Counted from the first letter of the stretch, positions 1 through 7,916 are shown. The stretch is 64,000 nt of DNA from Brevibacillus sp. SYP-B805 (GCF_011059135.1 NZ_JAALGD010000009.1:1-64000), one strand, 5' to 3'. The notes: generated by a model not told the origin, from the letters alone. Made by a program: numbers and translations.

Positions 1-1
1 T

Positions 2-109
2 GAGACCAAGCCTTACAGAGTAGCCGTAATTGCATGTGCCAATAAACTTCTCCATCTCATCTACGCAATTCTGAAGAAGGGGGTTCCTTATCGAGAACAG
101 ACCGTATAA
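2..109 (+). CDS. IS110-family transposase, C-terminal fragment
   Basis: The reading frame enters from outside the window and ends at TAA 107-109. The 35 visible residues include YRVAVIACANKLLHLIYAIL followed by a short basic tail. This is the typical end of the IS110 transposase C-terminal (Transposase_20) domain, whose serine lies nearby. The catalytic DEDD N-terminal domain is outside the window, so it cannot be judged whether the element is intact. IS110 transposases work with an element-encoded bridge RNA to choose donor and target sites. Recognition rests on this short but characteristic tail. Confidence 0.75.
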   Translation, partial: ETKPYRVAVIACANKLLHLIYAILKKGVPYREQTV

Positions 110-127
110 CGATAACGGATAGGACTG

Positions 128-180
128 ATAACCAAATCCTTCCAAAAGAAGTTGGAAGGCTGGTTTGTTATACCCTTTTT
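128..180 (+). ncRNA. Strong stem-loop in IS110 3' noncoding end (terminator or bridge-RNA element)
   Basis: A perfect 8-bp stem (CCTTCCAA 138-145, TTGGAAGG 152-159, 6-nt loop) is extended by ATAAC 128-132 pairing with GTTAT 167-171 across small bulges. A T-run follows at 175-180. The arrangement fits an intrinsic terminator for the transposase. Because it lies in the element's noncoding end it could also be part of a bridge RNA. Confidence 0.45.
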
Positions 181-235
181 AAAGTATACCACAAATAATG
201 ATGCTATTTAATTAATTGGCTTGACAAGATATTAG

Positions 236-1054
236 CTGGTTCAGGTAGATTTGAAACGAAAAGATGAAATCGGCGAGTTGGGCGCGGCATTTGAAGAAAT
301 GCGCCATCGGCTGAGCCAATCGATCCGACTTCAGCTGCAATATGAGGAAAACCGCAAAGAACTGATCTCCAACATTTCACACGACCTGAAAACGCCGATT
401 ACCGGCATAAAAGCATGCATCGAAGGCATTCGGGACGGCATCGCGGATACCGATGCCAAGCGGGAAAAGTATATGCGCATGATCGCGAAAAAAACGGAAG
501 AAATGGATCGGTTGATCGACGAATTGCTGCTGTTTTCCAAACTTGATTTGAAACGGCTGCCGTTTCATTTGGAACCGCTGGATCTTGCGGCTTATTTGCG
601 CGATTGTGTCGAAGAATTGCGCCTCGATCCGCGAATGGAAGGGATCACGATAACGTTTACTGGTGCCCACGACCGGCCGGTTCCCGTGATGGCCGACCGC
701 GAAAAGCTGCGCAGAGTCATCATGAATATCATGGACAACAGCTTGAAATATATGGACAAGGACCAAAAAGAAATTCGGGTGGAATTGTTCGACGACGAAT
801 CGGAAGCAACGGTACGCATCCAGGACAACGGACCGGGGATCGAAAGCGCGGCGCTGCCGCAAATTTTCGACCGCTTTTACCGGGCGGATCCTTCGAGAAG
901 CACAGCTACGGGAGGCAGCGGCCTGGGTCTTGCGATTGTGAAACAGATCGTTGAAGGGCAAGGCGGGCGCGTGTGGGCGGAAAGCCGCATGGGGGAAGGC
1001 ACCAGCATTTCTTTTACATTGCCAAAGTCAAAACATGGCGGTGAGCAGTCGTGA
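236..1054 (+). pseudogene. Sensor histidine kinase, 5'-truncated by IS110 element
   Basis: The sequence resumes in frame at about 236 inside a HAMP domain (KRKDEIGELGAAFEEMRHRL). A HisKA domain with ISHDLKTP follows; its phospho-acceptor His is encoded at 380-382. A complete HATPase_c domain then shows the N box (NIMDNSLKY), G1 (DNGPGIE) and G2 (GGSGLGLAIV). The membrane and sensing part is missing. A TTG at 251 could start a soluble 267-residue remnant but has no well-spaced ribosome site. The gene overlaps the next response regulator gene by GTGA, so it was the cognate kinase. It probably no longer senses anything, though a cytosolic kinase core could still be made by fusion transcription from the element. 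Confidence 0.8.
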
Positions 1055-1743
1055 AGCGCATTTTGATTATCGAAGACGAGCAGGTTATTGTGGAAGTGGA
1101 AAAAGATTATCTGGAAGCAAGCGGCTTCGCGGTGGAGACCGCGGCGAGCGGTGACATCGGTCTCAAAAAGGCGCTTGAAGAGGAATATGATCTGATCATT
1201 CTCGATCTCATGCTGCCGAAAACGGACGGGTTTGAAATATGCCGGCAAGTCCGTCAGGTGAAAAACATTCCGATCCTGATGATTTCAGCCAAAAAGGAAG
1301 ACGTCGATAAAATTAGAGGGCTGGGACTTGGTGCGGACGATTATATGACCAAACCGTTCAGTGTTGCTGAACTGGTCGCTCGGGTGAAAGCCCATCTTGC
1401 CCGTTACAACCGCTTAACGACAGATAACCGGATGAGGCAGCAAGACGAGATCCGAATACGGGGCATTCGCATCGATAAGATGTCCCGAAAAGTGTTCGTG
1501 AATGAAACGGAGGTACCGTTAACATCCAAGGAATATGACCTGCTGCTGTTTCTGGCTTTGCATCCGAACCGGGTGTTCAGCAAGGACGAGTTGTTCGAAA
1601 AAATCTGGGGGCTGGACGCTTTGGGCGACAACGCCACGGTGACCGTCCATATCAGCAAACTGAGGGAAAAAATCGAAGCGGATCCGTCCAAGCCGCAATA
1701 TATCGAGACGATTTGGGGCGTCGGGTATCGCTTGAATTTATAG
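1051..1743 (+). CDS. OmpR/PhoB-family response regulator
   Basis: The protein has 230 residues. The receiver domain (about 1-115) has acidic residues near position 9, phospho-acceptor Asp52 in LIILDLMLP, and Lys in the TKPF motif. A winged-helix DNA-binding domain (about 130-228) ends in the usual WGVGYRL. The GTG start overlaps the kinase stop as GTGA, so translation was coupled to the now truncated kinase. It may act without its partner, through acetyl phosphate or another kinase. The likely target is the adjacent membrane gene, whose promoter carries three TTTAG direct repeats at 11-bp steps. Confidence 0.9.
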   Translation: MKRILIIEDEQVIVEVEKDYLEASGFAVETAASGDIGLKKALEEEYDLIILDLMLPKTDGFEICRQVRQVKNIPILMISAKKEDVDKIRGLGLGADDYMTKPFSVAELVARVKAHLARYNRLTTDNRMRQQDEIRIRGIRIDKMSRKVFVNETEVPLTSKEYDLLLFLALHPNRVFSKDELFEKIWGLDALGDNATVTVHISKLREKIEADPSKPQYIETIWGVGYRLNL

Positions 1744-1863
1744 TTACAGCGAAGAGAAAAATCATGACGGGTTTGAAGCGATCTGTTCACATGCGCGTGA
1801 GGGTCGTTTTTTTGTGTGCGCTTGCATGATTCCAGCCAACAAACCGGTCGTTTTTATACTTTT

Positions 1864-1906
1864 TTTAGATTTCGTTTAGGGGACATTTAGACATACTGGC
1901 TATTAT
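1864..1906 (+). promoter_or_regulatory. Response-regulator box: three TTTAG repeats at 11-bp spacing plus -10
   Basis: TTTAG occurs at 1864-1868, 1875-1879 and 1886-1890, exactly 11 bp apart, the helical spacing used by OmpR/PhoB dimers. A TATTAT -10 box follows at 1901-1906, and the -35 position (about 1878-1883) is not consensus. This is the layout of an activator-dependent promoter. Confidence 0.6.
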
Positions 1907-1945
1907 GAATAAGGGAAGCGGTTTTGCAGGCAGGAGGTGAATGTT

Positions 1946-2467
1946 TTGGGAAAACTGAACGTAACCCAGAGAAGGTGGCTGCTCGCGCTCCATCTGTTGT
2001 TTGCCGCGATCATGTTCGGCGTGGCGATCGTCTTTCTGATTCTCAGCATCACTGCGGCAAACACGAACGATGAAGGCGTGCTTAAAGCGTGTTATACCAG
2101 TATGCATCTGCTTGCCAAGACGTCTGTTCGGGCATCGACAATCGGCACTCTGGTAACCGGCATTTTGCTATCTGTGTTAACCCAGTGGGGGCTCTTTAAA
2201 TATTACTGGATTATCGTCAAGGAAGGGTTGACGATCCTCTCCATCATATTGGGACCAATCGGCATGTATTTCTGGACGCTCAAGGCGGTAACGCTGACAA
2301 CGGCGGAAGGGTTAGGCGCTCTTCAAGATCCGGCGTTCACCGTGAACAGCGCTCAACTATGGACCGGGATCATTCTCCAGATCCTTTCCCTTGCCATGAT
2401 GTTCGTGATTTCGGTCTTTAAACCGTGGGGATCGCGAAAACAGAAAAACCGGTCCAATCTTGCCTGA
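1946..2467 (+). CDS. Four-helix integral membrane protein, DUF2269-like
   Basis: About 173 residues with four hydrophobic helices (roughly 10-33, 52-72, 88-110 and 137-158) and a basic C-terminal tail (PWGSRKQKNRSN). The general pattern is that of the DUF2269/YqhA-like small membrane proteins of unknown function. The TTG at 1946 is preferred because AGGAGGT at 1932-1938 lies 7 nt upstream; a GTG at 1937 overlaps that ribosome site. The gene follows the orphaned response regulator and its TTTAG box, so it is a likely member of that regulon. Family assignment is tentative. Confidence 0.6.
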   Translation: MGKLNVTQRRWLLALHLLFAAIMFGVAIVFLILSITAANTNDEGVLKACYTSMHLLAKTSVRASTIGTLVTGILLSVLTQWGLFKYYWIIVKEGLTILSIILGPIGMYFWTLKAVTLTTAEGLGALQDPAFTVNSAQLWTGIILQILSLAMMFVISVFKPWGSRKQKNRSNLA

Positions 2468-2503
2468 ATGAAGGGAAGAACATGGAAAATCCAGATAACT
2501 TGC

Positions 2504-2579
2504 TTTCTCATGCAAGCGTCGAATGCGCTGGCGAATGAATCAAAATGTCATAACATTGTCCGTTTTTATGCATGAGAAA
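2504..2579. repeat. 11-bp inverted repeat in intergenic region
   Basis: TTTCTCATGCA (2504-2514) is perfectly complementary to TGCATGAGAAA (2569-2579), with 54 nt between. No T-run follows. It may be an mRNA-end structure or part of the trhP1 control region. Confidence 0.35.
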
Positions 2580-2654
2580 TGGTCATGATAAAATGGAATA
2601 AGTATATGATAGTATGTTGGAATGATTTTTGACGAGAACTGAGGTTGGCAAAAC

Positions 2655-3584
2655 ATGAAGAACAAAAAACCGGAACTGGTAACCACAGCAGCAACATTGG
2701 AGGAAGTGGAGCGCGTATTTGAGGCAGGTGCGGATGCGGTTACGCTTGGCCATGAACGATATGCCCTGCGTCAGCCGGGACACTTTGAATTGGAACAAAT
2801 CAAAGAAGCGCAACAAATCGCCCGCAAGCATGGCGGCCGAGTATATGCAGTGATGAACGCCCTCATGCATCATGATGAGGTTGGAGAGCTGGCAGGTTAT
2901 CTGGAACAACTGGCGCCCCACGTCGATGCGGTTGTGTTTGGTGATCCATCCGTACTGATGACAGCACGTCAGGTGGCACCCGAATTGCCGCTGCACTGGA
3001 ATACGGAGACCACATCAACCAACTACCGAACCGTTAACTTTTGGGCTGGGAAAGGTGCAAGCCGGGCGATTCTCGCACGTGAGCTTTCGTTGGAAGCCGT
3101 ATTGGAAGTCAAACGTAACACAAGGATTGAGATTCAGGTGCAGGTGCACGGGATGACCTGTATTTTTCATTCCAAACGGGAATTGGTCAGCAACTATGTG
3201 CGTCACCAGGGAAAAGACCCGGAGCAGGAAATCCGCGCAGCGCAGCGCCGCATGTTTTTAAAGGAAGACAACCGTGAAGATCAGCGGTATCCGATCTTTG
3301 AAGACCGTCATGGCACCCACATCATGAGTGCAGAGGATATCTGCATGCTCGAGCATTTGTCGTCGTTCATCACGGGAGGCATCGATGCGCTCAAGATTGA
3401 GGGCATCCTCAAGCCGTTGGAATATATTCAGACGGTCGTCTCCATCTATCGCAAGGCCATCGACCGTTTGGCTGAAAACCCGCATGCGGACATCGATTCC
3501 GGCTGGTTGGACGAGCTCAAAAGCATCCAGGATCCGGCCAGACCGCTCGGAACGGGCTTCTACTTCAAACAGCAAATTTATTGA
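2655..3584 (+). CDS. trhP1: U32 family protein, TrhP1/YrrN-type tRNA hydroxylation protein
   Basis: A 309-residue U32 protein. In B. subtilis the adjacent yrrN-yrrO pair is needed for 5-hydroxyuridine at tRNA position 34, made from prephenate-dependent chemistry. The order and lengths here match that pair. The core shows FEAGADAVTLG, VHGMTCIFHSKREL and IDALKIEGILKPLEYI. In the cysteine region only one Cys is kept, where the partner protein has four, so this is the YrrN-like, cluster-less subunit. The start is the ATG at 2655 in a weak ribosome-site context. The gene ends 50 nt before trhP2. The old U32 peptidase label is probably a misnomer for this subgroup. Confidence 0.8.
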   Translation: MKNKKPELVTTAATLEEVERVFEAGADAVTLGHERYALRQPGHFELEQIKEAQQIARKHGGRVYAVMNALMHHDEVGELAGYLEQLAPHVDAVVFGDPSVLMTARQVAPELPLHWNTETTSTNYRTVNFWAGKGASRAILARELSLEAVLEVKRNTRIEIQVQVHGMTCIFHSKRELVSNYVRHQGKDPEQEIRAAQRRMFLKEDNREDQRYPIFEDRHGTHIMSAEDICMLEHLSSFITGGIDALKIEGILKPLEYIQTVVSIYRKAIDRLAENPHADIDSGWLDELKSIQDPARPLGTGFYFKQQIY

Positions 3585-3634
3585 ACATCTTTCCATATGT
3601 GAACGATTCAACTGTGCAAGGAGGTAACCGACGT

Positions 3635-4927
3635 ATGTTAACACAGACCGTCCAATCGACGATCGCAAGCCCGACAAAGCGAAAGAAACCGGAGCTGCTT
3701 GCTCCGGCGGGCAATCTGGAAAAACTGAAATTCGCCGTACTGTACGGTGCGGATGCCGTATACATCGGTGGACAAAAATTTGGACTTCGCTCCAAAGCGG
3801 GCAATTTTACCTATGAAGACATGAAGGAAGGCGTGGCATTTGCCCATGCCCATGGCGCCAAGGTATTCGTCGCCGCCAACATTATTGCCCACAATGAAGA
3901 CTTTGAGGGAATGGAAGAATATTTTCGCACATTGTACGACATCGGGATTGATGCGGTGATCATTGCGGATCCTGCCATCGTCGAAGTGTGCAAACAGGCA
4001 GCCCCCCATTTGGAGATCCATCTCAGCACACAAGCGTCAACAACAAACTGGCAAGCCGTCAGCTTTTGGGCAAATGAAGGGATTTCACGAGTCGTCCTGG
4101 CGCGCGAAGTATCCATGGAGGAAATTCGTCAGATCAAGAAGTATACTGACGTAGAGATTGAGGCATTCATTCACGGGGCCATGTGTATCTCCTATTCGGG
4201 TCGATGTGTGCTTTCCAATCACATGACCAACCGGGATGCCAATCGCGGGGGATGCGCCCAGTCCTGCCGTTGGAAATATGATTTGTTTGAGGAAGCGGAG
4301 GAAGAAGATACCGAAACCCCGCAGATCGGCAAGACAGAATTGCCGATGTTCAGCGAAGAGGATGACTCTTTTACCATGAGCTCCAAAGATCTGTGCATGA
4401 TCGAGCATATCCCGGAAATGATTGAGGCCGGAGTCGACAGCTTAAAGATCGAGGGGCGGATGAAGACGGTTCACTATGTGGCAACAGTGGTCAACACCTA
4501 CCGGAAAGTGATCGATGCCTACTGCGAGGATCCGGAAGGCTTTGTCTTCAAACCGGAATGGATGGATGAAATCCTGAAAGCGGCCAACCGTCCGGTTACC
4601 ACGGCATTCTATTACGGAAGCCCGACTGAACAAGACCAGATCTTCGGTGTGCCGCCCAAAATGGCCAAATATGATTTTGCCGGACTGGTGCTTGATTATG
4701 ATGAGAAGACCGGCATCGCCACCATTGAACAGCGAAACCACTTTGCTGTCGGATCAGAGGTGGAATTCTTCGGGCCCAAACGTGACAATTTCATCCAGAA
4801 GGTGGAAGAGCTGTGGGACGAAGAAGGCAACTCGCTAACAGAAGCAAACCGCGCCATGCAAAAAGTAAAAATGCGCGTCACACAGCCAGTGAAACCGTAC
4901 GATATCATGCGTAAGGAAAAGAAATAA
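3635..4927 (+). CDS. trhP2: U32 family protein, TrhP2/YrrO-type tRNA 5-hydroxyuridine synthesis protein
   Basis: A 430-residue protein starting at ATG 3635, with AAGGAGGT at 3618-3625 nine nt upstream; an earlier in-frame start near 3581 overlaps trhP1 and lacks such a site. It shows LLAPAGNLEKLKFAVLYGAD, then four cysteines (C184, C191, C207, C211) in GRC and NRGGCAQSC contexts, the set thought to bind an Fe-S cluster in RlhA/TrhP proteins, then DSLKIEGRMKT and a C-terminal beta domain. It should act with TrhP1 on tRNA anticodon wobble uridines. The pair forms a two-gene operon with no other tRNA gene nearby. Confidence 0.85.
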   Translation: MLTQTVQSTIASPTKRKKPELLAPAGNLEKLKFAVLYGADAVYIGGQKFGLRSKAGNFTYEDMKEGVAFAHAHGAKVFVAANIIAHNEDFEGMEEYFRTLYDIGIDAVIIADPAIVEVCKQAAPHLEIHLSTQASTTNWQAVSFWANEGISRVVLAREVSMEEIRQIKKYTDVEIEAFIHGAMCISYSGRCVLSNHMTNRDANRGGCAQSCRWKYDLFEEAEEEDTETPQIGKTELPMFSEEDDSFTMSSKDLCMIEHIPEMIEAGVDSLKIEGRMKTVHYVATVVNTYRKVIDAYCEDPEGFVFKPEWMDEILKAANRPVTTAFYYGSPTEQDQIFGVPPKMAKYDFAGLVLDYDEKTGIATIEQRNHFAVGSEVEFFGPKRDNFIQKVEELWDEEGNSLTEANRAMQKVKMRVTQPVKPYDIMRKEKK

Positions 4928-5031
4928 ACGAAGCCCGTCTGGGGAACAAGATGCGTCAACTGAATCAGCTAGATGTTCGGCTCCCAATACCAACGGGGTG
5001 TTTTCCAAGGGCAAAATAATCTGTGCAAAAG

Positions 5032-5076
5032 CCGAGTTGGACTCAGGTACCCAGCCTGATATCCGCTCGGTTTTTT
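5032..5076 (+). terminator. Intrinsic terminator with nested stem downstream of trhP2
   Basis: CCGAG (5032-5036) pairs with CTCGG (5066-5070). Inside it GGA/TCC and TCAGG/CCTGA also pair around a 7-nt loop. Six Ts follow (5071-5076). It lies about 105 nt after trhP2. Confidence 0.75.
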
Positions 5077-5456
5077 CTATGAACTTGAAGCAGAAAAGCA
5101 TTTTTATGAAAGAATTTACTGCTCTTTTATTTGAAACCTTGGCTGCAAGTGAGGCGATGGAAGCGACCGGGACGCCACCATATGCCATGCTGTAAAAGAG
5201 AAGTTAAGTCGCTTTGTGGAGGCTGGTACCGCTGGCCGCTATCCACAAGGGGCCCCAGCACATTACAGGAAAGTGTTCAGGGATCAAGCATTGCCCTTTC
5301 TCTTTCTCAGAAGATGAAAGGGGATTTGTATTTGCCCCATTGTTTCCATTATCGTATCCATGACGCTTCCCAGCAATCGAAATCCCATCACGGAGAATAC
5401 CCCGATTGTGGCGATCGGCGTGAAATTTTTTGAACATTCTTTACGAATCGCCAAAA
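5077..5456. other. Gene-free stretch, possibly decayed coding sequence
   Basis: Only short overlapping open frames occur, none with a good ribosome site or a recognisable family. One frame near 5095-5195 reads like an amphipathic protein tail (FMKEFTALLFETLAASEA) and may be a relic. No confident function. Confidence 0.3.
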
Positions 5457-5475
5457 TGAGATTAAGATAATCTCA
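5457..5475. promoter_or_regulatory. Palindromic operator upstream of the DUF4188 gene
   Basis: TGAGATTA-AGA-TAATCTCA is a perfect 8-3-8 palindrome, 44 nt before the DUF4188 start codon. It has the size of a dimeric repressor site. The regulator is unknown. Confidence 0.5.
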
Positions 5476-5518
5476 ACTAGCGTGAAAGAAAGAATAAACA
5501 AAAGGTGAGGTTCGGTTT

Positions 5519-6010
5519 ATGGGGAAGATTGTACCAGGGCGATATACCGCAGATATCGAAGGTTCATTTGTGGTTTTTGTCATCGGTATGAGAATTAATA
5601 AACTGCTTTATTTTTGGAAATGGGTTCCTATTATCACGGCCATGCAAGCGATGATTACAGAATTATATAAAAATAGGGATCTGGGTTTTTTGGACATGAA
5701 GTTTTTCATCAGTTGGCGGGGAATTACATTGCTTCAATATTGGCGTTCATTTGAACATCTTGAGCACTATGCAAGACATGGAGCCAAACACTTGGAGGCT
5801 TGGAGAAACTTCAACAAGAAGGTAGCCAGCACAGGTGAAGTCGGATTTTATCACGAAACATTTCTTGTTCAGGAAGGCCAGTACGAATGTATGTATGTCA
5901 ATATGCCAGTGTACGGTTTAGCCAGAGCAGGGAATCATGTCCCTGCTACAGGAAACAGGGAAACGGCAAGGGGGAGATTAGGGAAAGTTGATGATCCGTC
6001 GAACCCTTAA
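5519..6010 (+). CDS. DUF4188 family protein, monooxygenase-like
   Basis: A 163-residue soluble protein with the DUF4188 pattern: an N-terminal GSFVVFVIGMRINKL strand, FISWRGITLLQYWRSFEHLEHYAR in the middle and GFYHETFLVQEGQYECMYVNMP near the end. DUF4188 proteins have a dimeric ferredoxin-like (ABM/monooxygenase-type) fold; their substrate is not established. The ATG at 5519 follows AGGTGAGG. It has its own palindromic operator upstream and terminator downstream, so it is monocistronic. It lies next to the arsenic island, but no arsenic link can be read from the sequence. Confidence 0.75.
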   Translation: MGKIVPGRYTADIEGSFVVFVIGMRINKLLYFWKWVPIITAMQAMITELYKNRDLGFLDMKFFISWRGITLLQYWRSFEHLEHYARHGAKHLEAWRNFNKKVASTGEVGFYHETFLVQEGQYECMYVNMPVYGLARAGNHVPATGNRETARGRLGKVDDPSNP

Positions 6011-6037
6011 AAGATTTCATACTATGGTTGAGCTGAG

Positions 6038-6061
6038 AAGCCTGTAAAAATCAGGCTTTTT
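6038..6061 (+). terminator. Intrinsic terminator after DUF4188 gene
   Basis: AAGCCTG (6038-6044), 7-nt loop, CAGGCTT (6052-6058), followed by Ts. Confidence 0.8.
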
Positions 6062-6097
6062 CTTGTTTTCTTTACAAAAAATTAACGATTAAACATA

Positions 6098-6126
6098 TTG
6101 ATATAACCATATGGTCATATTAGTAT
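6098..6126 (+). promoter_or_regulatory. ars promoter with ArsR operator in the spacer
   Basis: The -35 is TTGATA (6098-6103), the spacer is 17 nt and the -10 is TAGTAT (6121-6126). The spacer region contains a near-perfect palindrome, ATATAACCATATGGTCATAT (6101-6120), with one mismatch. Repressor bound there would block RNA polymerase. This is the expected design for arsR autoregulation. Confidence 0.7.
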
Positions 6127-6150
6127 TGTAGCGAGGAGGGACGATCAGGC

Positions 6151-6480
6151 ATGGAACTTAAGAAATTAGCCGATGCTTTAAAGGCACTGGGAGACCCAAC
6201 GCGGCTAAAAATCATCGCATTGCTGAACATGCGTGATTGCTGTGTATGCGAACTGGTGCCCATTTTTGGGATCTCGCAGCCGGCCATTTCCAAACACTTG
6301 AGCCGTTTGAAAAATGCGGACCTGGTAACAGAAAACCGAAAAGGACAATGGGTGTTTTATTCGTTAAATCGAAAACAACTGCACGAAATTGGTCTTGGAC
6401 TCGTCAACTTGCCGGATTGCTCCGCAGAGTTCAAGAAACTGGAAGAACAAGGCTTGCTCGTTAGCTGTAAAGAGGATTGA
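6151..6480 (+). CDS. arsR: ArsR/SmtB-family arsenic-responsive repressor
   Basis: A 109-residue winged-helix repressor. The recognition helix region (ISQPAISKHLSRLKNADLV) is preceded by C30-C31-V-C33 in the alpha-3 DCCVCELV segment, where ArsR proteins bind As(III) or Sb(III) and release DNA. Further Cys residues occur at the C-terminus (NLPDCSAEF, LLVSCKED). It heads an arsR-aqpS-arsC operon and its stop is nearly joined to the aqpS start. A 20-bp palindrome sits in its promoter spacer. Arsenic sensing is strongly supported by context; the exact metal ligands are inferred. Confidence 0.9.
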   Translation: MELKKLADALKALGDPTRLKIIALLNMRDCCVCELVPIFGISQPAISKHLSRLKNADLVTENRKGQWVFYSLNRKQLHEIGLGLVNLPDCSAEFKKLEEQGLLVSCKED

Positions 6481-6482
6481 TC

Positions 6483-7121
6483 ATGAAAAGAAAGCTTATC
6501 GCAGAATTTATCGGGACGTATTTTCTTGTTTTTGCCGGCACTGGAGCCGTCGTCATTAATGAGCTGACCAAATCCCTCACACATGTTGGAATCGCCATCA
6601 CATTTGGCCTTGTTGTCATGGCGCTGATCTACACATTCGGTCACATCTCGGGTGCACACTTTAATCCAGCCGTTACGATCGGGTTTCTGGTCCATCGGGA
6701 TATGAATCCCAAAGAAGCATTGCTGTATATCATGACGCAAGCGATAGCTGGAGTGGCTGCCAGCTCAACATTGCTTTGGCTTTTCGGCAATGTGGCCAAC
6801 CTGGGAGCCACCCTTCCGAGAAATTCATGGGAACAATCGTTCATTCTGGAGTTCATTCTGACGTTTATCCTGATGATGGTGATTCTTGGCTCTGCGGTTC
6901 ACGGGAAGGCGGTTAAACAGTTCGCAGGAGTGGCAATCGGCGGCACGGTCGGACTGATGGCGATGTTTGCAGGACCAATCTGTGGCGCTTCCATGAATCC
7001 TGTTCGTTCATTGGGACCTGCTTTGGTTTCTGGAACTCTTCAACACCTGTGGATTTACATTGTCGCAACGATCCTCGGAGCAGTGGCGGCAACCCTTGTT
7101 TATCAAACACTACACGAATAA
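6483..7121 (+). CDS. aqpS: MIP-family aquaglyceroporin of the ars operon, AqpS-like arsenite channel
   Basis: A 212-residue, six-helix channel protein. The first pore motif is HFNPAVTIG (NPA at 61-63); the second is [14 protein letters not shown], with NPV at 172-174 instead of NPA. An ATG at 6483 is chosen over a TTG at 6477 that overlaps the arsR stop. Aquaporins encoded next to arsR and arsC, such as AqpS of Sinorhizobium, let arsenite made by ArsC diffuse out, replacing the ArsB pump. No arsB or acr3 gene is present in the window, so this channel is probably the As(III) exit route. The symbol is by analogy. Confidence 0.85.
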   Translation: MKRKLIAEFIGTYFLVFAGTGAVVINELTKSLTHVGIAITFGLVVMALIYTFGHISGAHFNPAVTIGFLVHRDMNPKEALLYIMTQAIAGVAASSTLLWLFGNVANLGATLPRNSWEQSFILEFILTFILMMVILGSAVHGKAVKQFAGVAIGGTVGLMAMFAGPICGASMNPVRSLGPALVSGTLQHLWIYIVATILGAVAATLVYQTLHE

Positions 7122-7135
7122 AGGAGAAGACAAAT

Positions 7136-7561
7136 ATGGACAAAAAACCGCTCGTCTACTTTCTTTGCACGGGAAACTCTTGCCGCAGTCAGATGGCAGA
7201 AGGCTTCCTAAAAAAGTTGGGGAGCGACCGTTATGAAGTAAAGAGCGCAGGCCTGAAAGCCCATGGCCTAAACCCTCGCGCTGTTCAGGTCATGCAGGAA
7301 GCAGGAGTAGATATCAGCCAACACACGTCCGATGTCATTGATCCTGAGACGCTGAATCGTGCGGATTATGTGATTACACTTTGCGGTCATGCGGATGAGC
7401 ACTGCCCGCTCATTCCGAACAAAAATGTCGTGAAGTGGCATTGGGGGTTTGATGATCCGGCGAAAGCCACCGGCACGGAGGAAGAAATACTGGCAAGCTT
7501 CCGTACCGTGCGCGATGCCATTAAGAATCGCATTGAACAATTCCTGAAAGAAGGAAAGTAA
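7136..7561 (+). CDS. arsC: Arsenate reductase, thioredoxin-coupled (LMW-PTP fold)
   Basis: A 141-residue protein starting at ATG 7136 after AAGGAGAA. The P-loop is C11-TGNSCR, and the resolving cysteines C83 and C90 lie in [11 protein letters not shown], the same 7-residue spacing as the C82/C89 pair of B. subtilis ArsC. It reduces As(V) to As(III) with electrons from thioredoxin, and the product can leave through the adjacent channel. It is the last gene of arsR-aqpS-arsC. All catalytic Cys are present. Confidence 0.95.
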   Translation: MDKKPLVYFLCTGNSCRSQMAEGFLKKLGSDRYEVKSAGLKAHGLNPRAVQVMQEAGVDISQHTSDVIDPETLNRADYVITLCGHADEHCPLIPNKNVVKWHWGFDDPAKATGTEEEILASFRTVRDAIKNRIEQFLKEGK

Positions 7562-7663
7562 AAAGGAGTGATCGCTGGATTCAAATTGCGTAAGACAACT
7601 CCGAGGAAGATCTAGCAACCCAAGGCCATACGTTACTTATCCAGCCGTATCAAAAAAACAAGT

Positions 7664-7697
7664 ATTGACCGGGCAGAGAGTACTCTGGCCGGTCAAT
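7664..7697 (-). terminator. Bidirectional terminator between arsC and the minus-strand CC-rich gene
   Basis: ATTGACCGG and CAGAG pair with CTCTG and CCGGTCAAT around a short loop. On the minus strand the hairpin is followed by a T-rich tract (7654-7661), so it ends the CC-rich gene; the plus-strand side is less T-rich. Confidence 0.75.
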
Positions 7698-7720
7698 CTT
7701 TGACACCTGAAACCAATCAT

Positions 7721-7897
7721 TTACCCGCAGCAAGAAGAGCTATCGCTGGTTGTTTCGGTGCTGCAGCAGGATTCACAGCAGGCTTCGGTTGCCCCTTCTT
7801 TGTTTTCAGGAGCTGCTGCTTTGATTTCTACTTCGCAGCAATTCCCTTCCTTCTTGGAGCTCCCATCTGAAAGATTTTTCATAAAGTTTGTCATCAT
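7721..7897 (-). CDS. Small CC-rich protein of the arsenic island (58 aa)
   Basis: A 58-residue acidic protein with four vicinal cysteine pairs (20-21, 40-41, 44-45, 56-57) and the end SSSCCG. Residues 15-25 (KKEGNCCEVEI) match the other small CC protein at 10140-10292 (KKEGNCCNVKI), so the two are paralogues. AGGAGG at 7903-7908 lies 5 nt before the first ATG and 8 nt before a second one at 7894, which may be the real start. It has no membrane segment or signal peptide. Vicinal Cys pairs bind As(III), as in the ArsD chaperone. A role in arsenite buffering or delivery is inferred only from the cysteines and location. Confidence 0.75.
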   Translation of the reverse strand: MMTNFMKNLSDGSSKKEGNCCEVEIKAAAPENKEGATEACCESCCSTETTSDSSSCCG

Positions 7898-7916
7898 CAA
7901 TTCCTCCTACATGTTT

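Larger units (their letters stand above)
1..235 (+). mobile_element. Right end of an IS110-family insertion element, truncated by window edge
   Basis: The segment holds the last 35 codons of an IS110-type transposase, a strong stem-loop and an AT-rich tail. Sensor-kinase HAMP coding sequence begins abruptly at about 236, right after an in-frame TAG at 233-235. That junction fits an element inserted in the kinase gene. IS110 elements usually lack long terminal inverted repeats and target duplications, and none is visible here. The exact border within about 225-240 is inferred. Confidence 0.7.
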
